From: Prevotella communis
GTDB lineage: Bacteria > Bacteroidota > Bacteroidia > Bacteroidales > Bacteroidaceae
Reading direction: 5' to 3'
DNA: 64,000 nt
NCBI RefSeq assembly: GCF_022024115.1
Contig: NZ_CP091792.1
Coordinates: 1,116,001-1,180,000 of the forward strand
Of this stretch, positions 15,128 through 27,274 are shown in pieces. Below the pieces are notes generated by a model. It saw nothing but the letters and a program-made list of their open reading frames with translations. It searched no databases and was not told where the DNA came from. The stretch's first letter is position 1. Every line of letters starts with the position of its first letter. The position numbers were made by a program, and so were the translations under genes.

Positions 15128-17164
15128 ATGCGCAAACTTATCGCAATCATATATACAGCATTAATCGGTCTCCTCGTCACAGGATGTGGAGCCGATTCTG
15201 CTATGCGTAAGGGTGACAAGTTCTATGCCCTGGGTGAATACAATGATGCTGCCGACCAGTACAAGAAGGCCTACTCGCAGACGAAGTCGAAGGACAAGCC
15301 CTTGCGCGGGCAGCGAGCCTTGAAACTGGCCGACTGCTACCGACGTATCAACTACACGCAGAAGGCTATCGGAGCCTACCAGAATGCGGTGCGATTTAAG
15401 CAGGCCGACTCTACGGCGATGCTCCATCTTGGGCGCTTGCAACTGAAAAACGGGTCGTATAAGGAGGCTGAGAAGATATTTAAAACGTTAGAGGATTCTA
15501 TGCCGCGTAACATTCTGGTTAAGAATGGATTACAAAGTGCGCAGATGGCGCCGAAATGGAAGGCGGAAGCCCAGTATTCAGGCTATACGGTGAAGAAGCA
15601 GGACCTGTTTAACTCGCGCCGGTCGGAGTACTCACCGATGTTGGCTGGCGATGATTACAACCAATTGTATTTCTCGAGTACTCGCAGTCAGGCAAAGGGC
15701 GACGAACTGAGTGGCATCACGGGTACGAAGAATGCGGATATCTTCTTCTCACAGAAAGATGACAAGGGAAAATGGTCGAAGCCGGAGGTGATAGAGACCG
15801 ACCTGAACACGGAGTTTGATGAGGGTGCCTGTGTCTTTACGCCCGACTTCAAGACGATGTATCTCACGGTGTGTAAGACCGACCCGGAATATCCGCGCTT
15901 TGCACAGATAGCCACCGCCCAGCGTAGTGATGCATCGTGGGGTAAGGCTACCGAACTGGAGATTACGAAGGACACGCTATCTACGTTTGCGCATCCTGCC
16001 ATATCGCCCGATGGCATGTGGCTCTATTTCGTCAGCGACATGCCCGGCGGACTGGGCGGCTATGATATCTGGCGTGTGGAGATTACGGCCCACGGACTGA
16101 ACAGTCTGGAGAATCTGGGGGCGCCTATCAACACGCCCGGCAACGAGATGTTTCCCACGTTCCGCCCGAATGGAGACTTGTATTTCTCGAGCGACGGGCA
16201 TCCGGGATTCGGAGGCTTGGATATCTTTATAGCTTCGCCTAATAAGGATGGGGTGTATGTGATAGAGCACCCTGGCGCACCGCTCAACTCGCAGGGTGAT
16301 GACTTCGGCATGACTTTCGAGGGACTGCACAACAGGGGCTATTTCTCGTCGAACCGTGGCGACGCACGCGGATGGGACCATATCTACTCGTTTGAGAAGC
16401 AGGAGGTGGTACAGACGGTGAAGGGCTGGGTGTACGAGAAAGACGGATACGAACTGCCTGAGGCACTGGTCTATATGGTGGGTAATGACGGTACGAACAA
16501 GAAACTGAGCGTGAAGGGTGACGGTTCGTTTACGGAACTGATAGACCCCAACGTGGACTATGTGTTCCTGGGTACGTGTAAGGGCTACCTGAACCATACG
16601 GAGGAGTTGCGCGTAGAACCGGTACTGGAGTCGGAGGAATACGTGCTGCAGTTCCCCCTGGCATCGCTCACGGCGCCTGTGCTCATCAGGAATATCTTCT
16701 ATGATTTCGACAAGGCTACGCTGCGCCCGGAGTCAACCATGGCGCTGGATAGCTTAATAGAACTGCTCAACGAGAATGCGAATATCACCATCGAACTGAG
16801 TGCGCATACCGACTATCGTGGTTCGGCGGCCTACAACGAGCGACTCTCACAGCGTCGTGCGGAGAGTGTGGTGAATTATCTGATAGAACATGGTATAGCG
16901 GCGGATCGCCTGAAGCCCGTGGGCTACGGTAAGATGAAGCCTAAGACGGTGAAGCGCAAGCTCACGGAGACCTACCCCTGGCTGAAGGAGGGCGATGTGC
17001 TGACGGAGGAATTCATCAAGGCCCTAGACGAGGAGAAACAGGAGATATGCAACCAGTTGAACCGCCGCACGGAATTCACCGTGCTGCGTACAACCTACGG
17101 CATGGATGCTAAATCTGCAGACGCTCCATCTTCTGAACCAGTTCAACCACAGCCAGGGAGATAA
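15128..17164 (+). CDS. porE: PorE-like lipoprotein of the type IX secretion system
   Basis: 678 residues. Lipobox ends at C20 (LLVTGC). Domain order: TPR (about 24-150), PD40-type beta-propeller (170-415, repeats such as SPDGMWLYFVSD, RPNGDLYFSSDG), a carboxypeptidase-regulatory-like beta-sandwich (about 427-500) and an OmpA-C peptidoglycan-binding domain (520-655: IRNIFYDFDKATLRPES, NERLSQRRAESV, LNRRTEF). This four-part order is that of PorE, which anchors the type IX secretion machinery between outer membrane and peptidoglycan. No other por genes are nearby. It begins 28 bases after topB. Its last 56 bases overlap the convergent gene ending at 17109. A related OmpA/PD40 protein with another role cannot be excluded. 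Confidence 0.82.
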   Translation: MRKLIAIIYTALIGLLVTGCGADSAMRKGDKFYALGEYNDAADQYKKAYSQTKSKDKPLRGQRALKLADCYRRINYTQKAIGAYQNAVRFKQADSTAMLHLGRLQLKNGSYKEAEKIFKTLEDSMPRNILVKNGLQSAQMAPKWKAEAQYSGYTVKKQDLFNSRRSEYSPMLAGDDYNQLYFSSTRSQAKGDELSGITGTKNADIFFSQKDDKGKWSKPEVIETDLNTEFDEGACVFTPDFKTMYLTVCKTDPEYPRFAQIATAQRSDASWGKATELEITKDTLSTFAHPAISPDGMWLYFVSDMPGGLGGYDIWRVEITAHGLNSLENLGAPINTPGNEMFPTFRPNGDLYFSSDGHPGFGGLDIFIASPNKDGVYVIEHPGAPLNSQGDDFGMTFEGLHNRGYFSSNRGDARGWDHIYSFEKQEVVQTVKGWVYEKDGYELPEALVYMVGNDGTNKKLSVKGDGSFTELIDPNVDYVFLGTCKGYLNHTEELRVEPVLESEEYVLQFPLASLTAPVLIRNIFYDFDKATLRPESTMALDSLIELLNENANITIELSAHTDYRGSAAYNERLSQRRAESVVNYLIEHGIAADRLKPVGYGKMKPKTVKRKLTETYPWLKEGDVLTEEFIKALDEEKQEICNQLNRRTEFTVLRTTYGMDAKSADAPSSEPVQPQPGR

Positions 17165-17447
17165 GTACACCGGCTGTCATGAAGATGGGTACGGGGTGCA
17201 AATCGCCGATATTGGTATTCAGGAGTGTGAGGATACCGCGGAAGATGGGTTGCCAGCCTACGAATACCACGAAGGCCACGATGCCCAGCAGCACGCAGAA
17301 GAGTGTCCACAGATGCGACAGGCACACGGCGTTATAAGGCACCTTGCGCATCACACGTTCCGTAAATCCGTTGTCTTCCACCTTCACCGCCTTTGCGGGT
17401 TGGAAGAACTGTTCCAGTAATTGATCATTTATTTCCGTCATAGCCAT
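17109..17447 (-). CDS. DUF5056-like membrane protein downstream of ECF sigma factor
   Basis: 112 residues with a soluble N-terminus (MAMTEINDQLLEQFF...VEDNGFTERVMRKVP) and two membrane helices (about 44-65 and 85-105). The N-terminal FTERVM motif and position behind a sigma factor resemble the short membrane proteins that take the place of anti-sigma factors in Bacteroidales (DUF5056). The start overlaps the end of the sigma gene by 23 bases, so translation is probably coupled. A second in-frame ATG at 17441 is equally possible. Its 3' end overlaps porE on the other strand by 56 bases. Role as a sigma regulator is inference. Confidence 0.72.
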   Translation of the reverse strand: MAMTEINDQLLEQFFQPAKAVKVEDNGFTERVMRKVPYNAVCLSHLWTLFCVLLGIVAFVVFVGWQPIFRGILTLLNTNIGDLHPVPIFMTAGVLISLAVVELVQKMERLQI

Positions 17448-17994
17448 TATTCTTTAAGTAGGTCGTCAGTTTCTCTTTACCGCGTCGCAGGTGCGACTTC
17501 ACCGTATTCACCGGCATTTCTGTCATCTTGGCTATCTCGTCGAGCGAATAGCCGTCGATGAGCTGTAGGGTCACGCACACTCGCTCTTCCTCCTTGAGGA
17601 TGGCGAGGGCTGAGTGGATATCAAGACCCACCCCCGTCCCCTCCCTGTAAGTGAGGGGCGTAGATTGACTTTGCTCCAGAGGGCGACCACTCCCCTCTCT
17701 CTCAGAGAGGGGCTGGGGGTGAGTCCTCCTCTTGTCGTCATAGTACACATTATACGCAATACGGAAGAGCCAGGTCTGAAACGAGGCGATACCCTGGAAT
17801 TGCGTGATGTGGGTATAGGCACGGATAAAGGTGTCCTGTGCCAGGTCGTCGCTCAGCGCCTCGTTGCCCAGCGTGAGGTTGAGCAGGAACCGGCGCACGG
17901 GCGACTGGTATTTCCTTACCAACTGGTCGAAGGCCCGTCGGTTGTGGAATACCGCCACCTGTGCTACGAGGGATATATCGCTTAGCGACTGCAT
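17425..17994 (-). CDS. ECF-type RNA polymerase sigma factor with repeat-derived linker
   Basis: 189 residues. Sigma region 2 (FDQLVRKYQSPVRRFLLNLT... DDLAQDTFIRAYTHI, FQTWLFRIAYNVYYDD) and region 4 (LQLIDGYSLDEIAKMTEMPVNTVKSHLRRGKEKL) are intact. The linker, residues 91-124, is unusually long and is encoded by a 101-bp inverted-repeat element (17625-17725); it reads as Pro/Ser/Arg/Gly-rich, unlike the rest of the protein. ECF sigma factors redirect RNA polymerase to stress or envelope genes. Here it lies between a DUF6249-like membrane gene and a DUF5056-like gene, all minus strand with 15-base gap or overlap, implying one operon. Confidence 0.9.
   Translation of the reverse strand: MQSLSDISLVAQVAVFHNRRAFDQLVRKYQSPVRRFLLNLTLGNEALSDDLAQDTFIRAYTHITQFQGIASFQTWLFRIAYNVYYDDKRRTHPQPLSEREGSGRPLEQSQSTPLTYREGTGVGLDIHSALAILKEEERVCVTLQLIDGYSLDEIAKMTEMPVNTVKSHLRRGKEKLTTYLKNNGYDGNK
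17625..17725. repeat. 101-bp REPIN/MITE-like inverted pair inside sigma gene
   Basis: Left arm 17625-17658 (begins GACCCACCCCCGTCCCC) and right arm 17689-17725 (ends GGGGCTGGGGGTGAGTC) are imperfect inverted copies, each with its own internal hairpin, and are separated by 30 bases. The reading frame stays open through it. Confidence 0.85.
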
Positions 17995-18009
17995 GGTCTT
18001 TATCTGGGT

Positions 18010-18684
18010 TTATTCGTGTTCTGGTTCCTGGGTGGATGTTCTGCTCTCGCTGCCTTTGTTGAACATGCGGTCGTGCAGCTCCTGCTCCTTCTGCTTCTGC
18101 TTGGCACCATAACCGATAGCCATGTTACCAATGCCAATCAGGGTGATGAGGACACCGATAGCCATTCCGAGTTTGCCGATAATCACCCACAGCAGTAAGC
18201 CAACGCCAGCGCCGAGGAATATCTGCTTGACACCTTTGTTCCACACGTCCTCTCCTTTCTGGCTGGGCATGCCCACGGCCTCTACGGGTATCTGCTTGCC
18301 ACTCTTCATGGCCATCTCCATCATGCGCATCTTCTGCTTGCGGCTCTTATAGACGAAGAACAGGATGATGCCTATCAGGCCAACCGGGGCCAGGATAAAG
18401 ATAATAATCAGGACGATAATCACAAATAACATACCTAACAGACCGTCGTCAATGCCTATTTCACTCATCAGGGAATTGGTGTCAGAGGCACTCATTCTGT
18501 CCCATACTTCATCTTCATCCCAGAAGTCCTCATCCATTGCAGCTGAGTCCAATGATGTGGTGTCAGAGTATGCCTCTATCTGAGGCACGGTGTCATTCTT
18601 AGGCGTAGCAGCCTTCTTCTGTGCTTCCATGGGCACTGCCATGGTCATGATGGCAAGTACCAGTGTAAATAGAATCTTTTTCAT
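18010..18684 (-). CDS. DUF6249-like exported membrane protein
   Basis: 224 residues. A signal peptide (MKKILFTLVLAIMTMAVPMEAQ) is followed by an acidic stretch (DEDFWDEDEVWDRM), two to three membrane helices (about 82-112 and 150-185) and a charged cytoplasmic tail with a basic KSRKQKMRMMEM segment between helices. The pattern fits the DUF6249 family found beside ECF sigma genes in Bacteroidales; biochemical function unknown. It is the first gene of the operon with the sigma factor (15-base gap) and the DUF5056-like gene, which suggests an envelope-sensing module. Confidence 0.72.
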   Translation of the reverse strand: MKKILFTLVLAIMTMAVPMEAQKKAATPKNDTVPQIEAYSDTTSLDSAAMDEDFWDEDEVWDRMSASDTNSLMSEIGIDDGLLGMLFVIIVLIIIFILAPVGLIGIILFFVYKSRKQKMRMMEMAMKSGKQIPVEAVGMPSQKGEDVWNKGVKQIFLGAGVGLLLWVIIGKLGMAIGVLITLIGIGNMAIGYGAKQKQKEQELHDRMFNKGSESRTSTQEPEHE

Positions 18685-18736
18685 ATTCTTTCTCCTTTTC
18701 TTTTGTTGTTTCTGTACGTTAGACGTAGGGAGAAAT

Positions 18737-18766
18737 AAAAAAGTTGCAACGGGTGCAACTTTTTTT
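18737..18766 (-). terminator. Intrinsic terminator after GH43 gene
   Basis: AAAAAAGTTGCA (18737-18748) pairs with TGCAACTTTTTT (18754-18765), loop of 5. On the minus strand it ends in a U-run and lies just past the GH43 stop, insulating it from the downstream sigma operon. Confidence 0.8.
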
Positions 18767-18782
18767 AAAAATAAATCAGATT

Positions 18783-20423
18783 TTATTTTGTCTGGAACGC
18801 AAAATTCTCGAGTTTGCAGAGGGATTTGCCCTTCGTATCCGACTTGAACACGAAGAAGATGGCGTGCTTGTCTGAATAGGTGGACAGGGGATCCAGGGGT
18901 ACTGCAACCTCTGTGGGTACCTTCTTCATTTCTTTTGTCAGCTCCATAGAACCCAGTTTCACGCCACCGCGCGACTCCCAGGGACTGTCGATCATGATGT
19001 CAATCTGGCCCTTGATGCCTTCGGGGATGAAGTTGAGCAGCAGCGAGGTCTTCTTGCCTTCCGTCTCGGTGAAGTTGAAGTATTTATAACCTACGATAGA
19101 CCCGTCGGTATTGTTGACCACCGAGTTGGTGTTGTTCTTCAGGTCGTAGGGCTTCTCAAACTTATCGTCGGTGCCATAGGAAGAGGCTACATAAGAACCA
19201 AAGAACGTGTTGTTAGGCCACTCGTGGATGGCGGTCTTTGGACCTGTGTACCAGCAGGCAATACCGGCAGAATGGCGCTCCAGCGGGTTCAGGCCATCGG
19301 TGCAGAAACCCTCGGAGGTATATTCGCCCTCGCTGATGAAGACCTTGCCGCCAGGACCTTCCTCTACTTCTACCTCGATAGGAGCCACCATAGCCTGACG
19401 GGCATACTCGTCGGTGCCTGTCTGACGATGATAGAACACCCACCATTGTCCGTTGATCTCGCAGATGCTGCCGTGGGTATTACCATCTACTGTGGCCGTA
19501 GCGATTGTGTCGCCCTGCTCGTTGACGTCACGTCCGCGTCCGTCGATGATGGTGCCGCCATAGGTCCAGGGACCCAGGGGGTTGTCGCTATAGGCATAGG
19601 CCAGCGTGTAGTTGGATATGGGCAGTCCGAACTCGCCATCCTTGGTGAAACGGCTATAGATGAAGACGTACTTGTCCTTAATCTTACGGATAGAAGAGGC
19701 CTCGAAGAAACTGAAGATGCCCTTCTGGTTGCGACCGGATATCATATCCTCCACAATCTTGGTGCCTGGTTTCACGGTAGCCATCGTGGCAGGGTCGAAC
19801 TCGGCGGCATACGAGCGCTCAAAGCCCCAGTAGCCATACACGCGTCCGTCGTCATCTACGAAGACGGCGGGGTCGAACTGCAGCACGCCATCGGTGGCGT
19901 TGGGGTTCTCCTTACTCCAGTTGCACACCTCGAAAGGTCCGTCGGGGCGGCTGCTCTTACATACCATGCCGTTGCGTCCCCACGACTGGTTGTTGGGGAA
20001 GAGGTAATAGACCTTGTTGCCTGCCGAGTCGGTGGTCATCGTCACATCGGGTGCGAAGAGCACGTCGGCCAGTCCGGCACTGTCCAGCAGTTCACCATTG
20101 GCATTCTTGTTGACGCTGAATATCTCACCATCATAACGCCAGTCGGTGAGGTTGTCGACGGGTGCCGACCATACCACCTGGTCGCGTCCGCAGTAGGCTG
20201 TCACCAGGTCGTCGTGCGAGCCATACAGATAGACACGGTACTGGCCGGGATTGTCGGGATCCTCAAACACATAGGGTTCGCCATCGGGGATATGTTCCCA
20301 GAGTGGAAGGAAGGGGTTGCCCGGTGTGGTGAGTTTGGTTTCTGCCATCTCCTTGGGTTGTGTGTTACACGAAAGGACCATAGCCCCTAAGGCCATGTAT
20401 CCTAGCAGATTCTTGTAGTTCAT
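18783..20423 (-). CDS. GH43-family glycoside hydrolase, lipoprotein
   Basis: 546 residues. Lipobox LSC19 marks a lipoprotein, probably surface or periplasmic. The five-bladed GH43 propeller spans about 35-340: DGEPYVFED, LFAPDVTM with the second acidic residue, and FEASSIRKIKDKYVFIYS carrying the likely general-acid Glu; TVDGNTHGSICEINGQWWVFYHR completes the blade pattern. Residues 390-546 form a beta-sandwich resembling a CBM6-type carbohydrate module. GH43 enzymes cleave arabinofuranosyl, xylosyl or galactosyl linkages in plant glycans; subfamily is not readable. It follows the GH2 gene in the same direction with a 69-base gap, so both may act on one arabinogalactan-like substrate. Confidence 0.87.
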   Translation of the reverse strand: MNYKNLLGYMALGAMVLSCNTQPKEMAETKLTTPGNPFLPLWEHIPDGEPYVFEDPDNPGQYRVYLYGSHDDLVTAYCGRDQVVWSAPVDNLTDWRYDGEIFSVNKNANGELLDSAGLADVLFAPDVTMTTDSAGNKVYYLFPNNQSWGRNGMVCKSSRPDGPFEVCNWSKENPNATDGVLQFDPAVFVDDDGRVYGYWGFERSYAAEFDPATMATVKPGTKIVEDMISGRNQKGIFSFFEASSIRKIKDKYVFIYSRFTKDGEFGLPISNYTLAYAYSDNPLGPWTYGGTIIDGRGRDVNEQGDTIATATVDGNTHGSICEINGQWWVFYHRQTGTDEYARQAMVAPIEVEVEEGPGGKVFISEGEYTSEGFCTDGLNPLERHSAGIACWYTGPKTAIHEWPNNTFFGSYVASSYGTDDKFEKPYDLKNNTNSVVNNTDGSIVGYKYFNFTETEGKKTSLLLNFIPEGIKGQIDIMIDSPWESRGGVKLGSMELTKEMKKVPTEVAVPLDPLSTYSDKHAIFFVFKSDTKGKSLCKLENFAFQTK

Positions 20424-20492
20424 AGCGCTTATCTTTGTTTTTTTTTTCTTTTAGTCGCTACGCTTTGTAAAAGCGCTAAAGCGAGTCCCTTT

Positions 20493-24461
<3,969 letters not shown>

Positions 24462-24498
24462 TTAGGTTTTATTCTGATGTCTTGGTTTTTTAATCGTG

Positions 24499-24558
24499 CA
24501 AATTTACGAAAAAAATCATAATTCATAATTCATAATTCATAATTATTTTCTACTTTTG
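24499..24558. promoter_or_regulatory. Divergent promoters with (CATAATT)4 tandem repeat
   Basis: Minus-strand box TAAATTTG (24499-24506) drives the GH2 gene; plus-strand box TACTTTTG (24551-24558) drives the methyltransferase gene and lies 4 bases before its ATG. Between them are four exact CATAATT copies (24517-24544), where changes in copy number would alter the spacing of upstream promoter elements. Confidence 0.7.
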
Positions 24559-24562
24559 CAGA

Positions 24563-25831
24563 ATGATGATACAACTGCCAAAAGAATTTATACATACAAC
24601 GAAAGCGTTGATGGGTGAAGAGCGCTTCGAACGCTATCTTCATTCGTTTGAGGAAGAGACGCCTGTGAGCATCCGACTGAATCCGATGAAGCTGTCAGAG
24701 GGTAAATATCAGATGGAAGATGCGGTGCCCTGGTGTCGTAATGCCTATTATCTGGCCAAGCGTCCCAACTTTACTTTCGACCCTCTCTTTCATGCCGGCT
24801 GCTACTACGTGCAGGAGGCCGCCTCGATGTTTTTGGATGAAGTATTGAAGACCCTCCTCCGAGCCCTCCCTGAAATGAAGGGGAGTAATTACGCTCAAGA
24901 ACAAATTCTTTCTACTCCTCTCCCTAGCAGGGAGGGGCTGGGGGTGAGTCTTGACCTCTGTGCTGCCCCTGGTGGCAAGTCCACGTTGCTCCGTTCTGCC
25001 CTGCCTGCGGATTGTGTGCTCTATAGCAACGAACCTATGCAGAAGCGTGCCAGTATTCTTCTGGAGAATGTGACGAAGTGGGGCTACAAGAATCATCATG
25101 TCACCAATCTCTATCCTCGAGACTATCGGAAGTCGAAGATGAAGTTCGACCTGATTCTCTGTGATGTGCCCTGCTCTGGTGAGGGTATGTTCCGCAAGGA
25201 TGAGGCCACCATCAAGGAGTGGAGTCCGCAGAACGTGGAGAAATGCTGGCAGTTGCAGCGTGAGATAGTCAGCGATGCGTGGGCCTGTCTCAACAATGGC
25301 GGCATCCTGATTTACAGTACGTGTACCTTTAATACCAAGGAGAACGAGGAGAATGTCCGTTGGATACTGTCTGAGTTTGATGCTGAGGTGGTGCCCATTG
25401 AGACCAAGCCCGAGTGGAATATTACCGGTTCGCTCCTGCAGGACTTCGATGAGCCCGTCTATCGCTTCATTCCCGGCATCACGCGCAGTGAGGGCTTGTT
25501 TATGTGTGTGCTGCGTAAGGGTGGTGAAAGAAGTAAGAGGGATGATGTAAGAGGTAAGATGGACAGATTAAGGACTATGACATCAGACTTCAACCTTCAG
25601 CCGTCAGCTGTAAAAGTAGAACTGTCTTATTCTCAGGCCCTGGCTTATCTGCGTCGTGAGGCACTGGCGCTGCCTTCCGACACGCCTCTGGGTATTGTGG
25701 AAGTCTGTTTTATGGGGCATCCCTTAGGTCTGATGAAGAATATTGGCAATCGTGCCAATAACCTTTACCCCAAGGAGTGGCGCATCAAGACCACACACGT
25801 GCCGCAGGAGTACGAGCCTGTGTTGTGGTGA
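24563..25831 (+). CDS. NOL1/NOP2/Sun-type rRNA m5C methyltransferase (RsmF-like)
   Basis: 422 residues. SAM-binding motif DLCAAPGGKST, motif IV CDVPCSGEGMFRKD with the PC dipeptide, and motif VI LIYSTCTFNTKENE with the catalytic TC cysteine identify an RNA cytosine-C5 methyltransferase. The C-terminus (EVCFMGHPLGLMKNIGNRANN) is the RsmF-type RNA-binding domain, so 16S rRNA is the likely target. Residues 96-130, directly before motif I, are encoded by a 101-bp inverted-repeat element (24850-24950) and read as a Pro/Leu/Gly-rich extra loop. Transcript starts almost at the ATG (leaderless). ATG at 24566 is an equal alternative start. Confidence 0.92.
   Translation: MMIQLPKEFIHTTKALMGEERFERYLHSFEEETPVSIRLNPMKLSEGKYQMEDAVPWCRNAYYLAKRPNFTFDPLFHAGCYYVQEAASMFLDEVLKTLLRALPEMKGSNYAQEQILSTPLPSREGLGVSLDLCAAPGGKSTLLRSALPADCVLYSNEPMQKRASILLENVTKWGYKNHHVTNLYPRDYRKSKMKFDLILCDVPCSGEGMFRKDEATIKEWSPQNVEKCWQLQREIVSDAWACLNNGGILIYSTCTFNTKENEENVRWILSEFDAEVVPIETKPEWNITGSLLQDFDEPVYRFIPGITRSEGLFMCVLRKGGERSKRDDVRGKMDRLRTMTSDFNLQPSAVKVELSYSQALAYLRREALALPSDTPLGIVEVCFMGHPLGLMKNIGNRANNLYPKEWRIKTTHVPQEYEPVLW
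24850..24950. repeat. 101-bp REPIN/MITE-like inverted pair inside methyltransferase gene
   Basis: Left arm 24850-24886 (begins GACCCTCCTCCGAGCCCTCC) and right arm 24914-24950 (ends GGAGGGGCTGGGGGTGAGTC), 27-base spacer. Same arm family, orientation and total length as the element at 17625-17725, though the spacers do not match. Confidence 0.85.
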
Positions 25832-25849
25832 GGTTATTCATATGAATGT

Positions 25850-25879
25850 CGTAGGTGTCTGGCCTGCGGCTTTTTTTTT
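25850..25879 (+). terminator. Intrinsic terminator of methyltransferase gene
   Basis: CGTAGG (25850-25855) pairs with CCTGCG (25863-25868, one G-U) and is followed by nine T. Confidence 0.6.
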
Positions 25880-25902
25880 CTTAGTGGGTAATTGGGATGA
25901 TG

Positions 25903-25938
25903 AAAAAAAATCCTGAAACCCATTTTGAGGTTTCAGGA
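25903..25938 (-). terminator. Intrinsic terminator of tRNA-Cys
   Basis: TCCTGAAACC (25911-25920) pairs with GGTTTCAGGA (25929-25938); on the minus strand it is followed by a run of eight U. It lies 11 bases beyond the tRNA 3' end. Confidence 0.88.
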
Positions 25939-25948
25939 CTTTTCTCTG

Positions 25949-26020
25949 AGGTGCCTGGCGGATTCGAACCGCCGTAGACGGTTTTGCAGACCGTTGACTA
26001 AGCCACTCATCCAAGGCACC
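25949..26020 (-). tRNA. tRNA-Cys (anticodon GCA)
   Basis: 72 nt. Acceptor stem GGTGCCT/AGGCACC, anticodon stem CGGT/ACCG with loop CTGCAAA (anticodon GCA), T-arm GCGG-TTCGAAT-CCGC. The discriminator is U73, the identity element of tRNA-Cys. No CCA is encoded. Promoter box TACCTTTG at 26046-26053 on the minus strand. Confidence 0.95.
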
Positions 26021-26045
26021 AACTATATTTCCTTGTTTGCGGGTG

Positions 26046-26053
26046 CAAAGGTA
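26046..26053 (-). promoter_or_regulatory. -7 box for tRNA-Cys
   Basis: CAAAGGTA on the plus strand (TACCTTTG on minus), 26 bases before the tRNA 5' end and 12 bases before the stop of the gene upstream. Confidence 0.7.
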
Positions 26054-26064
26054 GTCATTTTTTT

Positions 26065-26259
26065 TTATTTGGCAAAATTTTTTTGTGGTTTTTTGCAGTC
26101 GCAGCATGGATTTCCTCCTTTTTTCTGCATTTGCTCTTTCAGCGCACAGCCAGGACAATCGTCGCATGCGCAACTCTTGTTTCTTATCGTGCGGGTAATC
26201 CTGTTCACGACATAGGCTACAGAGGCGATGATGATGGCAATGACGATGATGATTTCCAT
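26065..26259 (-). CDS. FeoB-associated Cys-rich membrane protein-like
   Basis: 64 residues from the ATG at 26259 (MEIIIVIAIIIASVAYVVN). One N-terminal membrane helix is followed by a basic turn and a cysteine-rich tail: CACDDCPGCALK and NPCCDCKKP, seven or eight Cys. This matches the small Cys-rich membrane proteins often associated with FeoB, though no feo genes are in the window. The tail could bind iron or another metal. An ATG at 26271 adds four residues. It lies between the lipid kinase (37-49 bases away) and tRNA-Cys, all on the minus strand; read-through into tRNA-Cys is possible. Confidence 0.75.
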   Translation of the reverse strand: MEIIIVIAIIIASVAYVVNRITRTIRNKSCACDDCPGCALKEQMQKKGGNPCCDCKKPQKNFAK

Positions 26260-26307
26260 AGGGGTGTACAAATTATAATTATGTTCGCGCGTACATTATT
26301 AATATAA

Positions 26308-27270
26308 TTATATGATGATTTTGTCTATTGTCTTGCTGATATTGTCGATTACCTTGCCTGGTTTGGCATCATCTTGCGTGCGATCTGGGTTGATGATGGC
26401 TTTCAGTCCTAAGGGTTCTATGCGTACGTCGATGTCTGTGCCCATCTTTGTGGGGTCACCATCGAAATGTACGGCACCGGATTCGTTGCGATGGATATGG
26501 ATGCTGCGTGCCTGGAACGTCTTGATGTGCTTGTTGCTCTTCAGTGTCTTGGCAAAGAGATCGAATCCTACCTTTGCAGCCTCGATGATATTGAAGGGCT
26601 CCATGATAATCACGTCGAGAAGTCCGTCCTGCATGGATGCCTCAGGAGCTATATAGGCATTGTTGCCATATTGGGAGGCATTGGCGCAGGCCACGAGGAA
26701 GGCGTTGTACTGATGATTGCCTGACTCATCGGTGATGATGTAGGTGTCCGGTTTGTAGGTGAGTCCCTCCTTGAGTACGTTTTCCACGTAGGTGGCAAGA
26801 CCGCGCTTGCCAGACTCGGCAAATTTCAGTGAGACATAGGCATCGAAGCCCATGCCACAGGTGCAGAAGAAGGGCTGGTCGTTGATGACGCCATAGTCGA
26901 AATAGTCTGTCTTTCCTGCATTGATAACCTGCAGGGCCTGCTTCATATCCATCGGAAGACAGAGATGACGGGCTAGTCCGTTGCCAGATCCGCTGGGGAT
27001 AATTCCCAGAGCCGTCTCACTGTGGGCGAGTGAGCGTGCCACTTCGTTGACGGTACCGTCGCCACCTACAGCCACGCAGATGTCTATATGGTCATTCACG
27101 CACTGGCTGGCAAGCTCGGCTGCATGTCCGGCATATTCTGTTTTGATGATTTCACACTCGTAGAGACTGTCATCAATCAACTGCTTGACGAGTAGGGGTA
27201 GGGTGTCTTTTGATTTAGTACCCGATATAGGATTAACGATAAAGGTAATGTTCTTTTTCTTCTTTTGCAT
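26308..27270 (-). CDS. Diacylglycerol/sphingoid lipid kinase family protein (YegS/DgkB type)
   Basis: 320 residues. DAGK catalytic domain: FIVNPISGTKSKD, the nucleotide-binding GGDGTVNEV, and PSGSGNGLARHL. The C-terminal beta-domain ends with HFDGDP, as in YegS/DgkB. Such kinases phosphorylate diacylglycerol or sphingoid bases at the membrane. It is divergent from a serine palmitoyltransferase gene, so a dihydrosphingosine or ceramide substrate is plausible; this is context inference. Its -7 box TAATTTTG at 27275-27282 (minus) puts the start site within a few bases of the ATG. Confidence 0.87.
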   Translation of the reverse strand: MQKKKKNITFIVNPISGTKSKDTLPLLVKQLIDDSLYECEIIKTEYAGHAAELASQCVNDHIDICVAVGGDGTVNEVARSLAHSETALGIIPSGSGNGLARHLCLPMDMKQALQVINAGKTDYFDYGVINDQPFFCTCGMGFDAYVSLKFAESGKRGLATYVENVLKEGLTYKPDTYIITDESGNHQYNAFLVACANASQYGNNAYIAPEASMQDGLLDVIIMEPFNIIEAAKVGFDLFAKTLKSNKHIKTFQARSIHIHRNESGAVHFDGDPTKMGTDIDVRIEPLGLKAIINPDRTQDDAKPGKVIDNISKTIDKIII

Positions 27271-27274
27271 AGTG

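Noticed and set aside
19224..20390. 388-codon plus frame inside the GH43 gene
   Set aside because: Antisense shadow of a well-supported GH43 gene; Gly/Ala/Val-biased without domain motifs.
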